A stretch of 64,000 nucleotides of DNA from Phialophora verrucosa (taxonomy: Eukaryota > Ascomycota > Eurotiomycetes > Chaetothyriales > Herpotrichiellaceae). Shown in pieces: positions 20,060-31,354 of the stretch. The stretch spans positions 2,108,001 to 2,172,000 of the forward strand of contig MSED01000013.1 of assembly GCA_002099365.1 (NCBI GenBank), given 5' to 3'. Made by a program: the position numbers and the translations under genes. The notes beneath the pieces were generated by a model. It had not been told where the DNA came from and ran no database searches. It saw only the letters and a list, made by a program, of their open reading frames with translations. Each line of letters opens with the position of its first letter. The stretch's first letter is position 1.

Positions 20060-22107
20060 ATGGGCAAGGCAGCAGAGCAGAAGGTTGCTTTGACCACAGT
20101 GGACGTCGAAGCCAGATCCTCCGACTCTGCGGAGAGCTCGCAGGAACTCATCGTGAAGCCGATCTCGACATGGAAAGGCTATATATGGGACACATGGGAG
20201 CTCCCCAAAGAGGAGCGATGGCTATTGTTTAAGGTCGACGCATTCGTGTTGACCTTTGCTTCGGTAAGATCCCCTCACTCCTTCGCAATGCTCTTATGCT
20301 CTGGGACTTGGCTTATGCGACTTGATAGATCGGCTACTTCCTCAAGAATCTTGATCAATACAACGTCAACAATGCATTCCTGAGTGGCATGGAGGAGGAT
20401 CTTTCAATGTTTGGAAACCAACTTGTCACAAGCACGTCGATCTGGACTGTGGGCTATGTTTGTAGGCCAGATCCCATCGAATCTGCTGTTGACGAGGCTG
20501 TCGCCGCGAATCGTCATCCCGACGGTAAGTGAATTCTATCACCTCGTGTCCGAAACTTCTGCTTACGACCCCGGCAACCTCAGCTCGAACTAGGGTGGGG
20601 AGTTGCGACTATTGCCACATCCTCTGTGCAATCTTACAAGTCGCTTTATGCTCTGAGATTCCTGGTTGGCTTGTTTGAGTACGTGCACATATTCCCCCGG
20701 GGTCGTGTCTTGGGGGTTTGGTCACTCATTGTTCAAATCCAGATCTGGTTTCTATCCTGGTATCCATTATCTTCTTGGTAGCTGGTACACTCCGCGTGAA
20801 CTTGGCAAGCGAGCCATGATATTCTGGCTGGCCGGTTCGATGGGGCAACTCTTTAGCGGTTTTCTGCAGGCTGCAGCATATACTGGCCTCAACGGTGTCC
20901 ACGGCAAAGCAGGCTGGCGTTGGTTATTCATCATCGACGGCATCATCACGCTTCCTCTCGCCGTCAGTGGCTATGTTTTCTTCCCGAACCTTCCGCAAGA
21001 GGATAACAAAACGTGGTGGACAACGCAAGCGGAGCACGAGCTTTCAGTGAAGCGCATGAAAGCCATCGGCCGCGCTGGTAGGGAGCCCTGGACATGGCCC
21101 AAACTCAAGAGGATTCTGTTGAGTTGGCATACATATCTTCTCCGTGCGTATCTCTTGTTGTCCATCCCCTTGGTTCTTCGTGCTAACAGCCAGATGCAGC
21201 GATGCTGTATGTCATCTGGAACAACGGCGGATATCAACTGGCTATGGGATACTGGCTGAAGAGCTTCGACAAGAAACCTTATCCAGTCCCAGGCACGTAT
21301 TTTACAATTCCGGAAATCAACTATCGTGGGTCTTCGTCGCGCCGTCTGTGACGATCCGCACTAATAACACGGTGCAGTGCCTAATGTAACAATCGGTATA
21401 TTTATTGGCATGTCTTTCATATGGGGGTGGCTTTCCGACGGCCCCCTTCGAGGTCGACGTTGGCCGTTCATCTATGCAGGTGCCTTTATTAGCGTACGCA
21501 CATGGCGATCCAACGCGAGTGTTTCCATGACCAGAACATGTGCTGACATGAAATGCAGTTGATCTTTAGCATCGTTCTGCGCCAAATGCCGCTCTACACC
21601 GATGTCCACGGTCGAAAGGTCGTGTATTGGCTCAGTCAGATCGGATTTGGAGCTGGCCCACTCATCCTGAGCTGGATCAACGAAATATGCTCGAGCGACA
21701 CTGAGAAGAGGGCGTTGCTTGTGGCGGCAGGCAATGACTTTGCCTATGTCGTTCAGGCTGTAGCGCCCAATTTCGTTTGGAAGACAGTGGACTTTCCGGC
21801 CGCAAGAAAGGGTTATACGTGGTCCCTTGTTCTCCAGGTTCTTCTCAGTAAGTAAAGCCCTTATATTCTTTTCCGGTTGATGGAGCGAAGCTAACAAGTT
21901 CCTCTTTTTGCAGTCCTGTGGACAGCTCTTATTCAACTCCTGCTTTGGCGAGATAGGCGGATTGGCGCAAAACGTAGGGCTGTTGACGTCGCCGAGTCTG
22001 AAGCAGAAAGCACTATCGGAAGGCAAGTGCCTGCTGAAGCAGACAGGAAACGAATAAGCTTCGACGCTGCTGCGATTGCGCCTGCGGCAGGTCCTATCAG
22101 TCAATAG
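20060..22107 (+). pseudogene. MFS transporter, allantoate permease (Dal5/anion:cation symporter) type, with apparent frameshift
   Basis: Eight exons: 20060-20263, 20329-20524, 20584-20678, 20743-21143, 21200-21325, 21378-21493, 21559-21847 and 21914-22107. All introns are short with GT-AG ends. Every junction keeps frame except inside exon 2. There GGC TAT GTT is followed by TGTA and then GGCCAGATCCCATCG, where the family has about one residue (GYV-x-GQIPSNLLLTR). One base too many puts the remaining ~400 codons in the +1 frame. Otherwise the sequence is well preserved (LGWGVATIA, SGFYPGIHYLLGSWY, WLSDGPLRGRRWPF, VVYWLSQIGFGAGPL), with about 12 hydrophobic helices. Members import small organic acids or vitamins at the plasma membrane; the substrate cannot be told. 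Because only one lesion is present in a three-T run, a sequencing or assembly error is as likely as a recent pseudogene. Confidence 0.8.
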
Positions 22108-22306
22108 CCATCAATATAGCCACGGCCTGCAGTAACGGTATGATTAGATGGGATGGCCTCATCAAGGGTGAGATGAATGCCCAAACGACGTAGACTTTGG
22201 AATGGCCTGAAACGCCACCACGTAGGACGTCTTCAATCTCCTCTCATGGGTTCAGATGCCAGCTAGAACTTCAGATCAGATTCATATATGCAAGGAATTC
22301 TCCTCC

Positions 22307-23569
22307 CTACCAATCGGCGACATGTTTCCTCTCCGGATCCTTCACATCCTTTCCCGCTTCCTCCCTGATAACCTCATCGAGCACCTTCACCAACCCCTCT
22401 ACTTCCTCGACCGTGTTATAATGCAGCAAAGAACATCTAACCACACCATCGTCACCATCCGGAATACCGAGCACATTCTCAACCAGCCTCTTGCTGTAAA
22501 AATGGCCACTTCGGCAGCCGAAGTCCGATCTCGCCTCGATCGCATCAATGACACCCAGCGAGCTCTGGCCTTTGACCCGGAAACTGATCACCGGCACCCG
22601 CAACTTCCTGTCCGAAGAAGGCTCGCCGTATATTTTGATAATGTCGGGCTTCGAGCGCAGATACGAGAGCAGGATCTCCTGGATCCTCTCCTCTTGAGCG
22701 GCAATAGCGTCCCAGCCGACTTGTTGGATGTATTCCACGACCTTGGGAATCGACTGTACGCACTCATAATTCCCCGCCGCAAGCCCCAGCATCTCCTCCA
22801 ACGTATTCCGAGTCTTGAAATAGTGCCCTAGGCTCTGGAGTTCGTTCTGCGCCTTCTCACCAGCGTACAGCATCGAAACATGCGGTCCATAGACTTTGTA
22901 CCACGAGAAGGAGTAGAAGTCCACCCCCAATGCTTTGACATCAATTGCCGCGTGCGGCGCATACGCCACGGCATCCACACAGAACAACGTGTTCGGGTTT
23001 GTCTCATGAATGACCTTCGCTAGCGATGCAATATCTGTGACGGTGCCGAGAATATTGCTCGTATGCGTGCAACAGACCAGCCTTGTCTTGTCTGTGAGCA
23101 GTTTCTTCAGATCCTCGGGTTCTAGTTTCGGGTTTGAATTGGTGTTCTTGCTCGGAATCCACCACTTCACGGTAAGGCCCTTCCACTCTGCTAGTTGAAC
23201 CCAAGGCGCAAGATTCGCTTCATGGTCGAGGTTTGAGAGCACAATCTCTGAGCCTGCATCTATCTTCAACGCCACGGACAGATTGCGGAATAATTGGGTA
23301 GTCGAGGGACCAAAAACGACTTCCCTAGGCGATGCATTGATGTATTTTGCGCCTGCGATGTGACCGCCGTCGAACCTTTTGGTCGAGATTTGAGACACTG
23401 GGTAGGAAGCGCCGAGTTGCACGTTCGTGCGAGACAGGTAGTCGGATATCGATGTGATGACTGATTGAAGGACCTGAGAGCCTCCAGCGTTGTCCATGAA
23501 GACTTGTTTCTGGTCCAGGGCCGGGAATTGAGCCCTGATGGCAGATACCTCGAAATTGGTCGACCCCAT
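22307..23569 (-). CDS. Class V PLP-dependent aminotransferase (cysteine-desulfurase-like)
   Basis: A single frame of 420 aa from the ATG at 23569; further upstream the frame is open but has no ATG. The fold-type I layout is clear. An N-terminal DNAGGSQ motif (about residue 25) is followed by SNLDHEANLAPW (substrate/PLP region). CVDAVAYAPH contains the PLP-ring aspartate, and the Schiff-base lysine is in SFSWYKVYGPH. A cysteine-containing GCRSGHFYS occurs near the C-terminus. Related fungal proteins are annotated as cysteine desulfurase or isopenicillin-N-epimerase-like, but most have no proven substrate. It has no obvious mitochondrial presequence, so it is probably not the Nfs1 housekeeping enzyme. 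It is transcribed divergently from the ABM-domain gene. Confidence 0.88.
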   Translation of the reverse strand: MGSTNFEVSAIRAQFPALDQKQVFMDNAGGSQVLQSVITSISDYLSRTNVQLGASYPVSQISTKRFDGGHIAGAKYINASPREVVFGPSTTQLFRNLSVALKIDAGSEIVLSNLDHEANLAPWVQLAEWKGLTVKWWIPSKNTNSNPKLEPEDLKKLLTDKTRLVCCTHTSNILGTVTDIASLAKVIHETNPNTLFCVDAVAYAPHAAIDVKALGVDFYSFSWYKVYGPHVSMLYAGEKAQNELQSLGHYFKTRNTLEEMLGLAAGNYECVQSIPKVVEYIQQVGWDAIAAQEERIQEILLSYLRSKPDIIKIYGEPSSDRKLRVPVISFRVKGQSSLGVIDAIEARSDFGCRSGHFYSKRLVENVLGIPDGDDGVVRCSLLHYNTVEEVEGLVKVLDEVIREEAGKDVKDPERKHVADW

Positions 23570-24348
23570 GGCTCTCGAGCGGTTTGAAGCAGTCTGGGAA
23601 ACTGAAGTCCAGGTCAGGCTTGTTTCTCGACGTTGCGGCCACACTGCTGCGATACCTCAGGAAGATGAGCGACTGTCGTCAACCTCGAAATCGCGGTTCA
23701 TGGCGAGACACCATGTCGCCATCAAAGGCGGGGGGTTTCATTGCCACACTATGCTCGAGGAGGAAGGTCACGGCCAACTCCGCAGCGTGGAGATGGACAT
23801 TCTCCGCCGAGCTTTATGTAACGGCATCTCAATCACTCGTGCTCCTCGTGTAAAGAGATACCTCCAGAATGGATCGACGTCTTCTTCGATTTCGACTCGT
23901 ATCGCAATTGAGTGAACGGCTGTCCCAACTTCTCACGTTGGCGCATTTACTGATCCGAATGATTCTCCATATCGAACCTTGGGAGGAAAGTCCACGTATT
24001 CCCATTGGATGGCCATCAATGTCAGGCTGCTGGCTGACAAACCAGCTCCATGTCCGAGATTTCGAGAGACCTACTCGACTCTCAGCCGAAACACCATGCG
24101 CGTACCAAGAGGGTGGGCATTAGTAAGTATCTTGGCCATGGCATGTTGAGGCCGGCCGCCAACACGGTAGGCCATGTTATGCCAAGAATTGCGAGGCAAA
24201 TTTATGGCTGTGTATAAAGCGTGTTGGGGGGCCGTGCTGCCGTTCTGTTGTCTTCGTGATCGAAGCAAGACGCTTCTCCCACACTGAGCATCCGTCAACG
24301 AGAGCAGAGCACGTCCAGAATTCCGTTCACCGCAAAGTCGCGTCTACG
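23570..24348. other. Divergent promoter region (aminotransferase / ABM protein)
   Basis: About 780 bp between divergent starts, without a supported gene. The plus-strand TATAAA at 24213 is the only clear promoter-like word. Confidence 0.4.
24213..24218 (+). promoter_or_regulatory. TATA box candidate of ABM-domain gene
   Basis: TATAAA about 130 bp upstream of the ATG at 24349, a common spacing for fungal TATA promoters. No other evidence. Confidence 0.35.
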
Positions 24349-24723
24349 ATGTCCTCACAAGAGACCCTCAACCCTACCGGCCAGCTCGTCCTTCAAGTCA
24401 AGATCCGCATTGATGCTTCAAATATTCCCTCCTTCCTAGCCGCACTCCGCCCCGTCTGGAAATCCTGCATCGATGAGCCTGAATGCCTCTTCTTCGATGT
24501 CTCCCACTCACCCACCGAGCCGGGAACATTCCGCTTCGTGGAAGTCTGGAAGGGTGATCAGAAATGGTTTGAAGACGTTCAGTTGAAGAAGGAGTATTAT
24601 GCGCCGTACGTGGAGGTGACGATGCCTATGTGGATAGGGGAACGGGAGTTGGTGTACACTGAGCGGGTAGAGGGGTGGAGTTATGCTACCGAAATGTACT
24701 TGGACAAGAGTATCAAGGAGTAG
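24349..24723 (+). CDS. ABM-domain (antibiotic biosynthesis monooxygenase-like) protein
   Basis: An intronless 124-aa frame. The ATG at 24349 was chosen because the open frame upstream has no family-like sequence. It is a dimeric alpha/beta-barrel ABM-type protein: an N-terminal beta strand (QLVLQVKIRID), a helix (FLAALRPVWKSC), the core ECLFFDVSHSP...FRFVEVWKGDQKWF pattern, and the helix YYAPYVEV. Members are small cofactor-free monooxygenases or uncharacterised stress proteins. The C-terminal 30 residues extend past the minimal domain. No partner gene nearby points to a substrate; the divergent aminotransferase may share its promoter. Confidence 0.8.
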   Translation: MSSQETLNPTGQLVLQVKIRIDASNIPSFLAALRPVWKSCIDEPECLFFDVSHSPTEPGTFRFVEVWKGDQKWFEDVQLKKEYYAPYVEVTMPMWIGERELVYTERVEGWSYATEMYLDKSIKE

Positions 24724-25666
24724 TGACTCCGTTGCATGGCGAACGTGGGAGACAAGGCGGAAAAGTTAGAGGTTGGCATGATGGAGGCATCTTTCGTTAA
24801 AGTCCGTGTGTGCTTTCAGGTTGTGACATACAGCACAGCGAGGATTCTAACGTGAAGATTTCGACGCTCTTTAAAGGTTGGAGGAGAGATCCACAAGATT
24901 TGGAAAGAGGCGGTGGCGCGAGTTCAGCAGTCCTGTGCAAAAGTCCATCCACCCTGACTGCGCCCTGTCCGTACAGCATAACTCGATACATGGTAAAGGC
25001 GAACCGATAATTACCTGAAGCGGCAGTGACATACTGTACGCTTGACTTCATGCCGCGTTTTCATTCATGGATCGCTCCCGGACGCGGAAGTCTGGGCGAT
25101 GGAAATAGTCATTTTGAGATGGCCTACGACGTCGCGGTTCTCGCTGGGATGGATCATTTGCTGAAGGGGGAGAGGCATCATGTGCAAGTCAAGTGCCAAT
25201 AAGTTCAGATTGAGGTTATCGCAGCTAGTTCCAACTCTAAAGCGGCAGGGATAGTGCCAAGAGGCCTAACATGCTGGCGTCTTTATGTCATGGTCTTGAC
25301 TGGCATGTGATATTTTGCTTCCTTCACACTTCTGTTATTTTGCCCAAACATTTATTCCACCACAGGCCACTCGGTGCAAGTGTATAGTGGTAGATGAGGA
25401 CTCGGCCGGGAGCACCACGCTTACGAACGACTTCTTCTCCGAAATTCCTCCGGCTTGACTGAAACTCAGCTCATTTGCCAGCGTTCCAACCGTGCCACCA
25501 GAGTTGCCTGATGTGCCTTTCAGCTCCGACAGATAAACGGATGACTTGGGCCTTGTTTGCGCATCTCGGCTTTGTTATGTAGCGTGCTCATTCGTCTTGT
25601 CTCCGTGGCTCTCTCTCTGACAACGCATCTACAACCCGATTTCGAGGTACAACGACCTGAGACATT
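24724..25666. other. Intergenic region upstream of acyltransferase
   Basis: No supported coding frame or repeat. It contains the 3' end of the ABM gene and the promoter of the next gene. Confidence 0.4.
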
Positions 25667-26819
25667 ATGGAGAGGTTCTCGCAGTTTCGTGATAAAGGTG
25701 TGTGTGTCTCCCGACGTTGATACTTCCACGAGACTGATTGTAACCTTTCAGGCTCTGGTATCGCTCCATTCCTTCCCATACCCACCGAGTCTGCTGGCGT
25801 TGCGCTACCGCTTCACGTCTTCTTGTACATCTGTCGCGTGCCCCTACTTATAATCTTCGCGCTGTCATACTTTATCGTCCTACAGTGGATGCCGCTCGGC
25901 ATCCTCGGAAGAAAGGCTTCGTTGTGGTGCATATTGGGAATACCGGGAATCTGGTGGATAGATCTACAAATCGACGGGGTAAAGAAAGGGTAAGACGGAA
26001 CGAAGAGTCTGGCGGCATGTGCTGATGTTTTGCAGGTCTTTGGCGCAGAACAAGAACAAAATCCCTCAAGAAGGCTCCGTCATCACGTCTTCGAGCGCCT
26101 CGCCTATCGATCCCCTATACCTAGCCGCGATCTTCGATCCTATCTTTGCAGCGACGTACCCCTACACGAGACTTGTTGAACCAATATCCCTGCTAACAGC
26201 CATTTACCGGACATTCGCTCACCCAAAGCTTGAGCCACCATATCATGCTAGGTTGGTCGACCTCGAAACGTTGGTCAAGCAAAATCCCGAACGCATTATC
26301 GCCGTGTTTCCCGAATGTACAACGACGAACGGGAGAGGCATCTTACCCTTGAGTCCGAGTCTTGTCACCATTCCTCCACGTACGAAAGTTTTCCCGGTTA
26401 GTCTTCGATACACACCTCCAGATGTTACAACTCCCATTCCTCACTGCTACCTCTCCTTCCTCTGGAATTTGTGCAGCAAGCCATCGCATTGCATTCGCAT
26501 TCGCATAGCAGAGGCTGTGTACAACTCCGCGAGATCATCTTCGACGAAGGAGCCCCTTGTGGCCGCAAAAGTAACGTCATACACTACAAACTATTTCGAC
26601 ACCTTGGTATCAGATAACGGGGTCAGTAGTGATGCAGATACGCTCGTCGGCAGCGGGGGTGAAGAACAAGAACTTTCCATGACTAAAGAAGAAAGAGAAT
26701 TTCTTGACAAGGTTGCTGAAGCGCTGGCCAGACTGGGACGTGTCAAGAGAGTCAGTCTCGGCGTCAAGGAGAAGATTGAATTCATCTCAATGTGGGCCAC
26801 GTCAAGAAGTAGAAGATGA
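25667..26819 (+). CDS. Lysophospholipid acyltransferase, LOA1/Vps66-like
   Basis: Three exons: 25667-25697, 25752-25989 and 26036-26819. The introns are 54 and 46 nt with GT-AG ends, and both junctions keep frame, giving 350 aa. The start MERFSQFRDKGSGIAPFLP matches the family's usual opening. One or two membrane segments lie at about residues 30-65 (FLYICRVPLLIIFALSYFIV). The acyltransferase block follows: motif I region SSASPIDPLYL (about 108-118), a central RLVEPISLLTA, and the motif III-type VFPECTTTNGRGIL (about residues 185-198). The histidine of the usual H-x4-D motif is not there (see findings). Relatives acylate lysophosphatidic acid or other lysolipids at the ER and lipid droplets. 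The C-terminal 90 residues are charged and soluble. Confidence 0.82.
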
Positions 26820-29008
26820 GAATGCAGATTTTGGTCGTTGGCCTTCACTTGAAGCCCGAGGCTAAGTCGAGTGTATACGGTGCCGACCTGGGTTGGGAGG
26901 CTATCTCTAAAAGAGACAAGCACTACACAAGCACAACTTGGTGCACAGAGGGCCCATGTTGTCCCAGCCAGGATGGAACGTCAAATCCTGTTTCAAATTA
27001 TACAGTCAAGTGGACGCAGTCTCTACGACATCACCAGGGCCAGGCAGAACTGTCTGCATACCAAACCGGTCCTGGTGGCCAAGATGCCTGCGACGGACGG
27101 CGTCTTGTACTACGATACATCAGTGCCTACTGATTCTTGAACAGAAAAGGTATCGGTTGTACAAGTTTTGAATACGGCTCGAGCGAAAGTTAATGCATGA
27201 AGCAGTCCACTTACTACACTGAGGACACCTCAATCAGTCGGGGAAATGTCCGTTCGGGGAAGCTTGGGCCGAAATTCCTGGAGCACAGTGGCCTAGGGCC
27301 TCACATTATCCAGCTGTGCCAGCCTATCGGCATAACCAGTACTGGGTATACTCCAGAAAGCGAGCTGTGCCATTTTTCATTGAGCCGAAAAGATACGTTA
27401 GTCCGGCAAACCGTTCCAGACCAGCTGTTCATCTTCCCTAGCTGCAGGACACATCACATCCTCGGCGTCCATTGCCCACGTCTTGTCGCAACTAGCGGGA
27501 AGGTCTCTTGGGTGCTCGAGCAGTGCACAGCCTGCACTCTCTGCTGGATGTACTCCGCACTGAAGCCACCGTCCATACAAATGCATTACTGCAGCTGACA
27601 GGCCAATTCGTGGTCTGAACATCTTTCCCGCGTTCTATAGCATATGCTACGGCGAGAACGTGTAATGATGCAGCGACCATCTCGTAGCGCATTCGAAACG
27701 GGCTGTCCTTGGCCGACATGCCCCCTTGACGTCAATGACCAATATATGTCCAGTCGCGGAATCCAACGGTCTTCGGGACCTGAACGCTTCGAGAGGCGCC
27801 ATAGGAAGACAGTTGAGAGTTCCACGTCCACAGGGAACAGTAATGACAAACCCATCAAGTTCTGCACAAGTCGGACTGCGTATGCTTGGGACAGCTTCTC
27901 CGGAAAAGTTTTCTTGACCTCGTCATGACATGCCATACCACGATGCCGACAGCAGTACGAGTGTATGATGTTGTGCGGCTCTCGTAGAGTCAAGCTGATG
28001 GTGGAACGACCAGAAAGAAGCAGACTCTACCAATGCGTCACCATGGGTATTGTAAGTGGATGTTCCTCAAGGGGCGGAAGCCAGTTATCAGCCCCCAAAT
28101 GTCCGAAGCTACCACGTCTACACTCCTACTGAGGGCAGACTGGTCCAAGACCCTCCTCAGCGGTAGCCCTTCGCGGACTAAAGTTCGCGGTGGAGTTTAA
28201 CCTTGCTGGAAGATACGCAACTTGATGAGCCGTTGGCTCATTCTCCCTGAGAAATGATTCCGGAAAGGTCTGTACCATGCCGTCTGTCGGCCGAGGCTCG
28301 CCATAACACGGTCGCCAGAGCTGTCCACGCCATGGCTGTGGGATCATGGGGTGAATTCGATCACGTCGCCGAAGTGTCGGAGTGGTGCTCAATCAACTTC
28401 CTCAGCAGAGCAGCCAAAAAGACAGAGGTTTTAGCTCGCCTCCCGACTGGACCATCTACTTGCATATCATGGATCTCACGGGAGGCGAGACGTACTACAC
28501 GCATGCATGATGGCGATCAAATAAGAAAAGGGGAACGCCCAAATCTCACATTTTCCATCTTTGCATCTTTTCAGTTCCATATTCATGTACGATTATTTTG
28601 CCTCACTGTTCTCTCTAGACTTCAAGTTCATCGATATCAAGAAAGGAAGGACTTTTGAGACTTTTGAGAACATCTTCTTTTGTTCGTTGTGCATCAAGAA
28701 AATCCTGGGTTCGTCCCACCCATCCCGGATCGATGCCGTAGGACGAAAGCTAGTAATACATAGGTAGAGAAGGCCGGTACTGGTACGGAGTGCGAGCACT
28801 GGCGGCTCAGAAAACCTCGCCGGAGATCCCTCGTGGCGTAGGAAACGTAATGAGATGTAAATCCCCGTTGTGCCTGTCGGAAAGAGATAAAGCCAAGGCG
28901 CAAGCCCCTTTGTACAGTTCAAGCCGCTGCTGCCGCTGCTGCTGCCGCTGCTGCTGCTGAAATAAACAACCGCCCGTTCTTCGTTGGTAAGGATTCACAC
29001 TTTTTCTA
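26820..29008. other. Gene-poor 2.2 kb between convergent genes
   Basis: No domain-bearing frame on either strand. It holds the 3' flanks of the acyltransferase (+) and vWA protein (-). The only structured element is the CTG/CCG triplet tract near its right end. Confidence 0.4.
28926..28960. repeat. (CTG/CCG)n triplet tract
   Basis: About eleven triplets, mostly CTG with interspersed CCG (CAG/CGG on the minus strand). It lies about 50 bp past the stop of the minus-strand vWA gene. A TTTCAG just before it could act as an acceptor, which would make it code for Gln/Arg repeats in an alternative last exon. Confidence 0.75.
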
Positions 29009-30037
29009 TTACACCTGTCTTCGGTCCCATCGTCTGACCACACTGCCTAGACAGACCTTGAGCAGTCCCTGGCCGGTCAGGCCCTCGTCGCCGTCTTCTC
29101 CACTCCAGGGCACCGTGTCGACCATGTCACGGATGTGGTATTCTCCCGAGAGGGCGTCGTCCAATTCTCGGAGCATGTCTCTGGCCTCGGGTTCTCGGCC
29201 GACCTGGAAGAACTGGACGCCGACCTGCCAGGGCTCGGCGGACATGGAGTCGAGTCTGCGGGCGGCCTGGACGATCACGCTCTCGACATCGTCCGAGGGC
29301 ACGCCGTCGGTGATGACGATGATGTTGAGGGGCTTGACGGTGGCGTCGTGGCCGTGGGCTTGGCGTTCGAGGCTGTCGGCCAGCTCGGCGAGGTAGGGTT
29401 TCAGGATCTGGTTGAGCCGCGTGCCTGTCGGGGTGCCGCCCAGGGGTCTGACGTTCTGGAACAGACTCTGCACCGCCGCCGTGGTCGTCATGTTGGTGTA
29501 GCCGCCGTGCGCGCTGTGCGGGTTCCGATGGTTGAGGAAGTACACGTCGATCCCGTCGGGGTCGTGAGCTGTGCAGATCGGGGCGATGGCCGCGAGTGCC
29601 GAGGAGGTTTCGCGCCAGGAGCGGCCTGCCATCGAGCCCGAGTCGTCAATCAGGAAGATGGTGTCGAAGGTCCGGAGGAAGGCGTAGGGTGAGTCGTCGC
29701 CTGTTTGCATTGTCGAGGACAGATCGGCCGGGGAGAAGGGCACGCTGTTGGCAGCGGCGGCGCTGGTATTGCTGGTCTCGGCGGGTGGTGAGTATGGTGG
29801 CGGCGGTTCTGCTGCTGCTGGCCGCCGGGTGGGCACAGTCGTGGCGAAAGGGTTGGTTGTGTTCATGTTGTTTCTTGCCGCCGCGATGGGCGACTGTCTC
29901 TGTGAGGCATTGAAGCTTGAGCGCGATGCCAAACTAGTCTTCTGGGATTTATTTGAGAACTTCCTGAATAACTTGTCCATCCTGGAGTGAGGGAGTTGGT
30001 GACAGGTTTCACAGCGCGAGAGGGTGAGCGTGGCCAT
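29009..30037 (-). CDS. von Willebrand factor A (vWA) domain protein
   Basis: A single frame of 342 aa from the ATG at 30037. A second ATG at 29980 (MDKLFRKFSNK) is an equally reasonable start, giving a 323-aa product. The basic N-terminus precedes a Pro/Ala-rich linker (RPAAAEPPPPYSPP). The vWA domain runs from about residue 120: DTIFLIDDSGSMAGRSW carries the DxSxS metal-ion-dependent adhesion site, the threonine ligand is in the PLGGTPTGTRL segment, and the aspartate ligand is in IIVITDGVPSDD. All MIDAS residues are present. Such cytosolic vWA proteins are common in fungi and their role is unknown. The C-terminus ends in LGSVVRRWDRRQV. A donor-like GTGTAA overlapping the stop leaves open an alternative last exon. 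Confidence 0.85.
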   Translation of the reverse strand: MATLTLSRCETCHQLPHSRMDKLFRKFSNKSQKTSLASRSSFNASQRQSPIAAARNNMNTTNPFATTVPTRRPAAAEPPPPYSPPAETSNTSAAAANSVPFSPADLSSTMQTGDDSPYAFLRTFDTIFLIDDSGSMAGRSWRETSSALAAIAPICTAHDPDGIDVYFLNHRNPHSAHGGYTNMTTTAAVQSLFQNVRPLGGTPTGTRLNQILKPYLAELADSLERQAHGHDATVKPLNIIVITDGVPSDDVESVIVQAARRLDSMSAEPWQVGVQFFQVGREPEARDMLRELDDALSGEYHIRDMVDTVPWSGEDGDEGLTGQGLLKVCLGSVVRRWDRRQV

Positions 30038-30208
30038 TTTGAGGTTTGTTTGCCTCGTCTGTGAAGTGACGTGGCGTGGAAGAAGCGGCGACGGGTCAAA
30101 AGTTTGCTCTGTTGGTATCAAATAGAAGGCTGGAGCCTTTGAACTGGCCTCAAACACACTTTTCTCTAGTCTTGTTAGTTTACTGAATCAAGCAAGCAGC
30201 TACAGGCC

Positions 30209-30214
30209 TATATA
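30209..30214 (-). promoter_or_regulatory. TATA-like element upstream of vWA gene
   Basis: TATATA about 175 bp upstream of the ATG at 30037. Supported by position only. Confidence 0.25.
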
Positions 30215-31318
30215 GCCTTCTTTCCCTGCACGCATGAACCCCGATCACTCAGCTACGATGAAGTTTGCCGAGTAAGGCGGACTTCGAACCTGGCAGTGAA
30301 ATCTGGAGGCGACTCATGGCAAGTCTCATAAGTTAATGGGATGCTTCTCCGCCTGAGATCCCACTCTTACGGGCATTGCAACAGATCTCCTTGTTCGAGG
30401 GGAGCATGGCTGCGCTTAAGAATGAGGGAGGCCCGGCAAGCGGCAAAAGTCCAAGCACAGCCTCACGCCTCTTCCATCAACCAATGAGCGCCACTCTTGG
30501 CCGGATCACCTGCCCAAAACGTGCAGCCGCTCAGGCAGCCTCGGCTGCTCAGCCTCGCAAACCCCACCTCATCTCGTGACACCGCCCTGTTTCGTCCAGA
30601 ATCCGCTGAATGCAAGGCTCTCTTTGCAGGGTTTGCTATCCGTACGCTTGTGAAGTATCCGACCCCAGGTCCCTCTCGGCCAGCGGCAGACACGCCGCCT
30701 TCGAGAAGAACGTGACATTGGACCCTGCTTGTACACCGCCCGTGGCAGTATGCCCATTGGGCAATTGCAAACCACGCGGGCCCCTGATGGCACCAAGGGT
30801 GTCCGCAGGCGAATCGCCATACTTGAAATAGACACTTTGGTCTCCTCTTCCATCGACTATGTAAATGAAGGCGCGTAGCATGATTGGCACAACATGATCT
30901 TTCCTGTTCCGGTCTACCAAGTCTCAAGGCGGATTTGGAGTCTCGTGTCAGAGAGCCCTGACATCAATCACTGCTTTGGGTAGTGGTCAGCAAGGAGGAT
31001 ATGTGCACAGCCATGATTCCACCATCCATCGCTTGATCCTGAAGGTAAAGGGGTGGGAGAGCGGAAAAGCTGCCGCAGCCGGTCTTCTGATAGGGTGATC
31101 CGGAGCACCGTCCAGAGCCATCACGAGAGAGTCTAAACACATGCAAAGCATGCTTGATAGTCCTCGTGTGCGGACGGCCGTTGGCGGAAGAGCGTATGAT
31201 GCCGGACAGGACTGTCGAGACAGGTCGCCCCCTACCATAACATAAATTGTCAGCACAATGGGGACGACGGTTTCCAATAGCGTCATGTCACAGAAAAGGC
31301 ACAAGAGACGGGATGGAT

Positions 31319-31354
31319 GCAGATGCAAGTGCAAATGCAAATGCAAATACAAAT
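31319..31354. repeat. GCAAAT hexamer tandem repeat
   Basis: About six units of a GCARRT-like hexamer (three perfect GCAAAT copies flanked by GCAGAT, GCAAGT and ACAAAT) in non-coding sequence. Confidence 0.75.
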
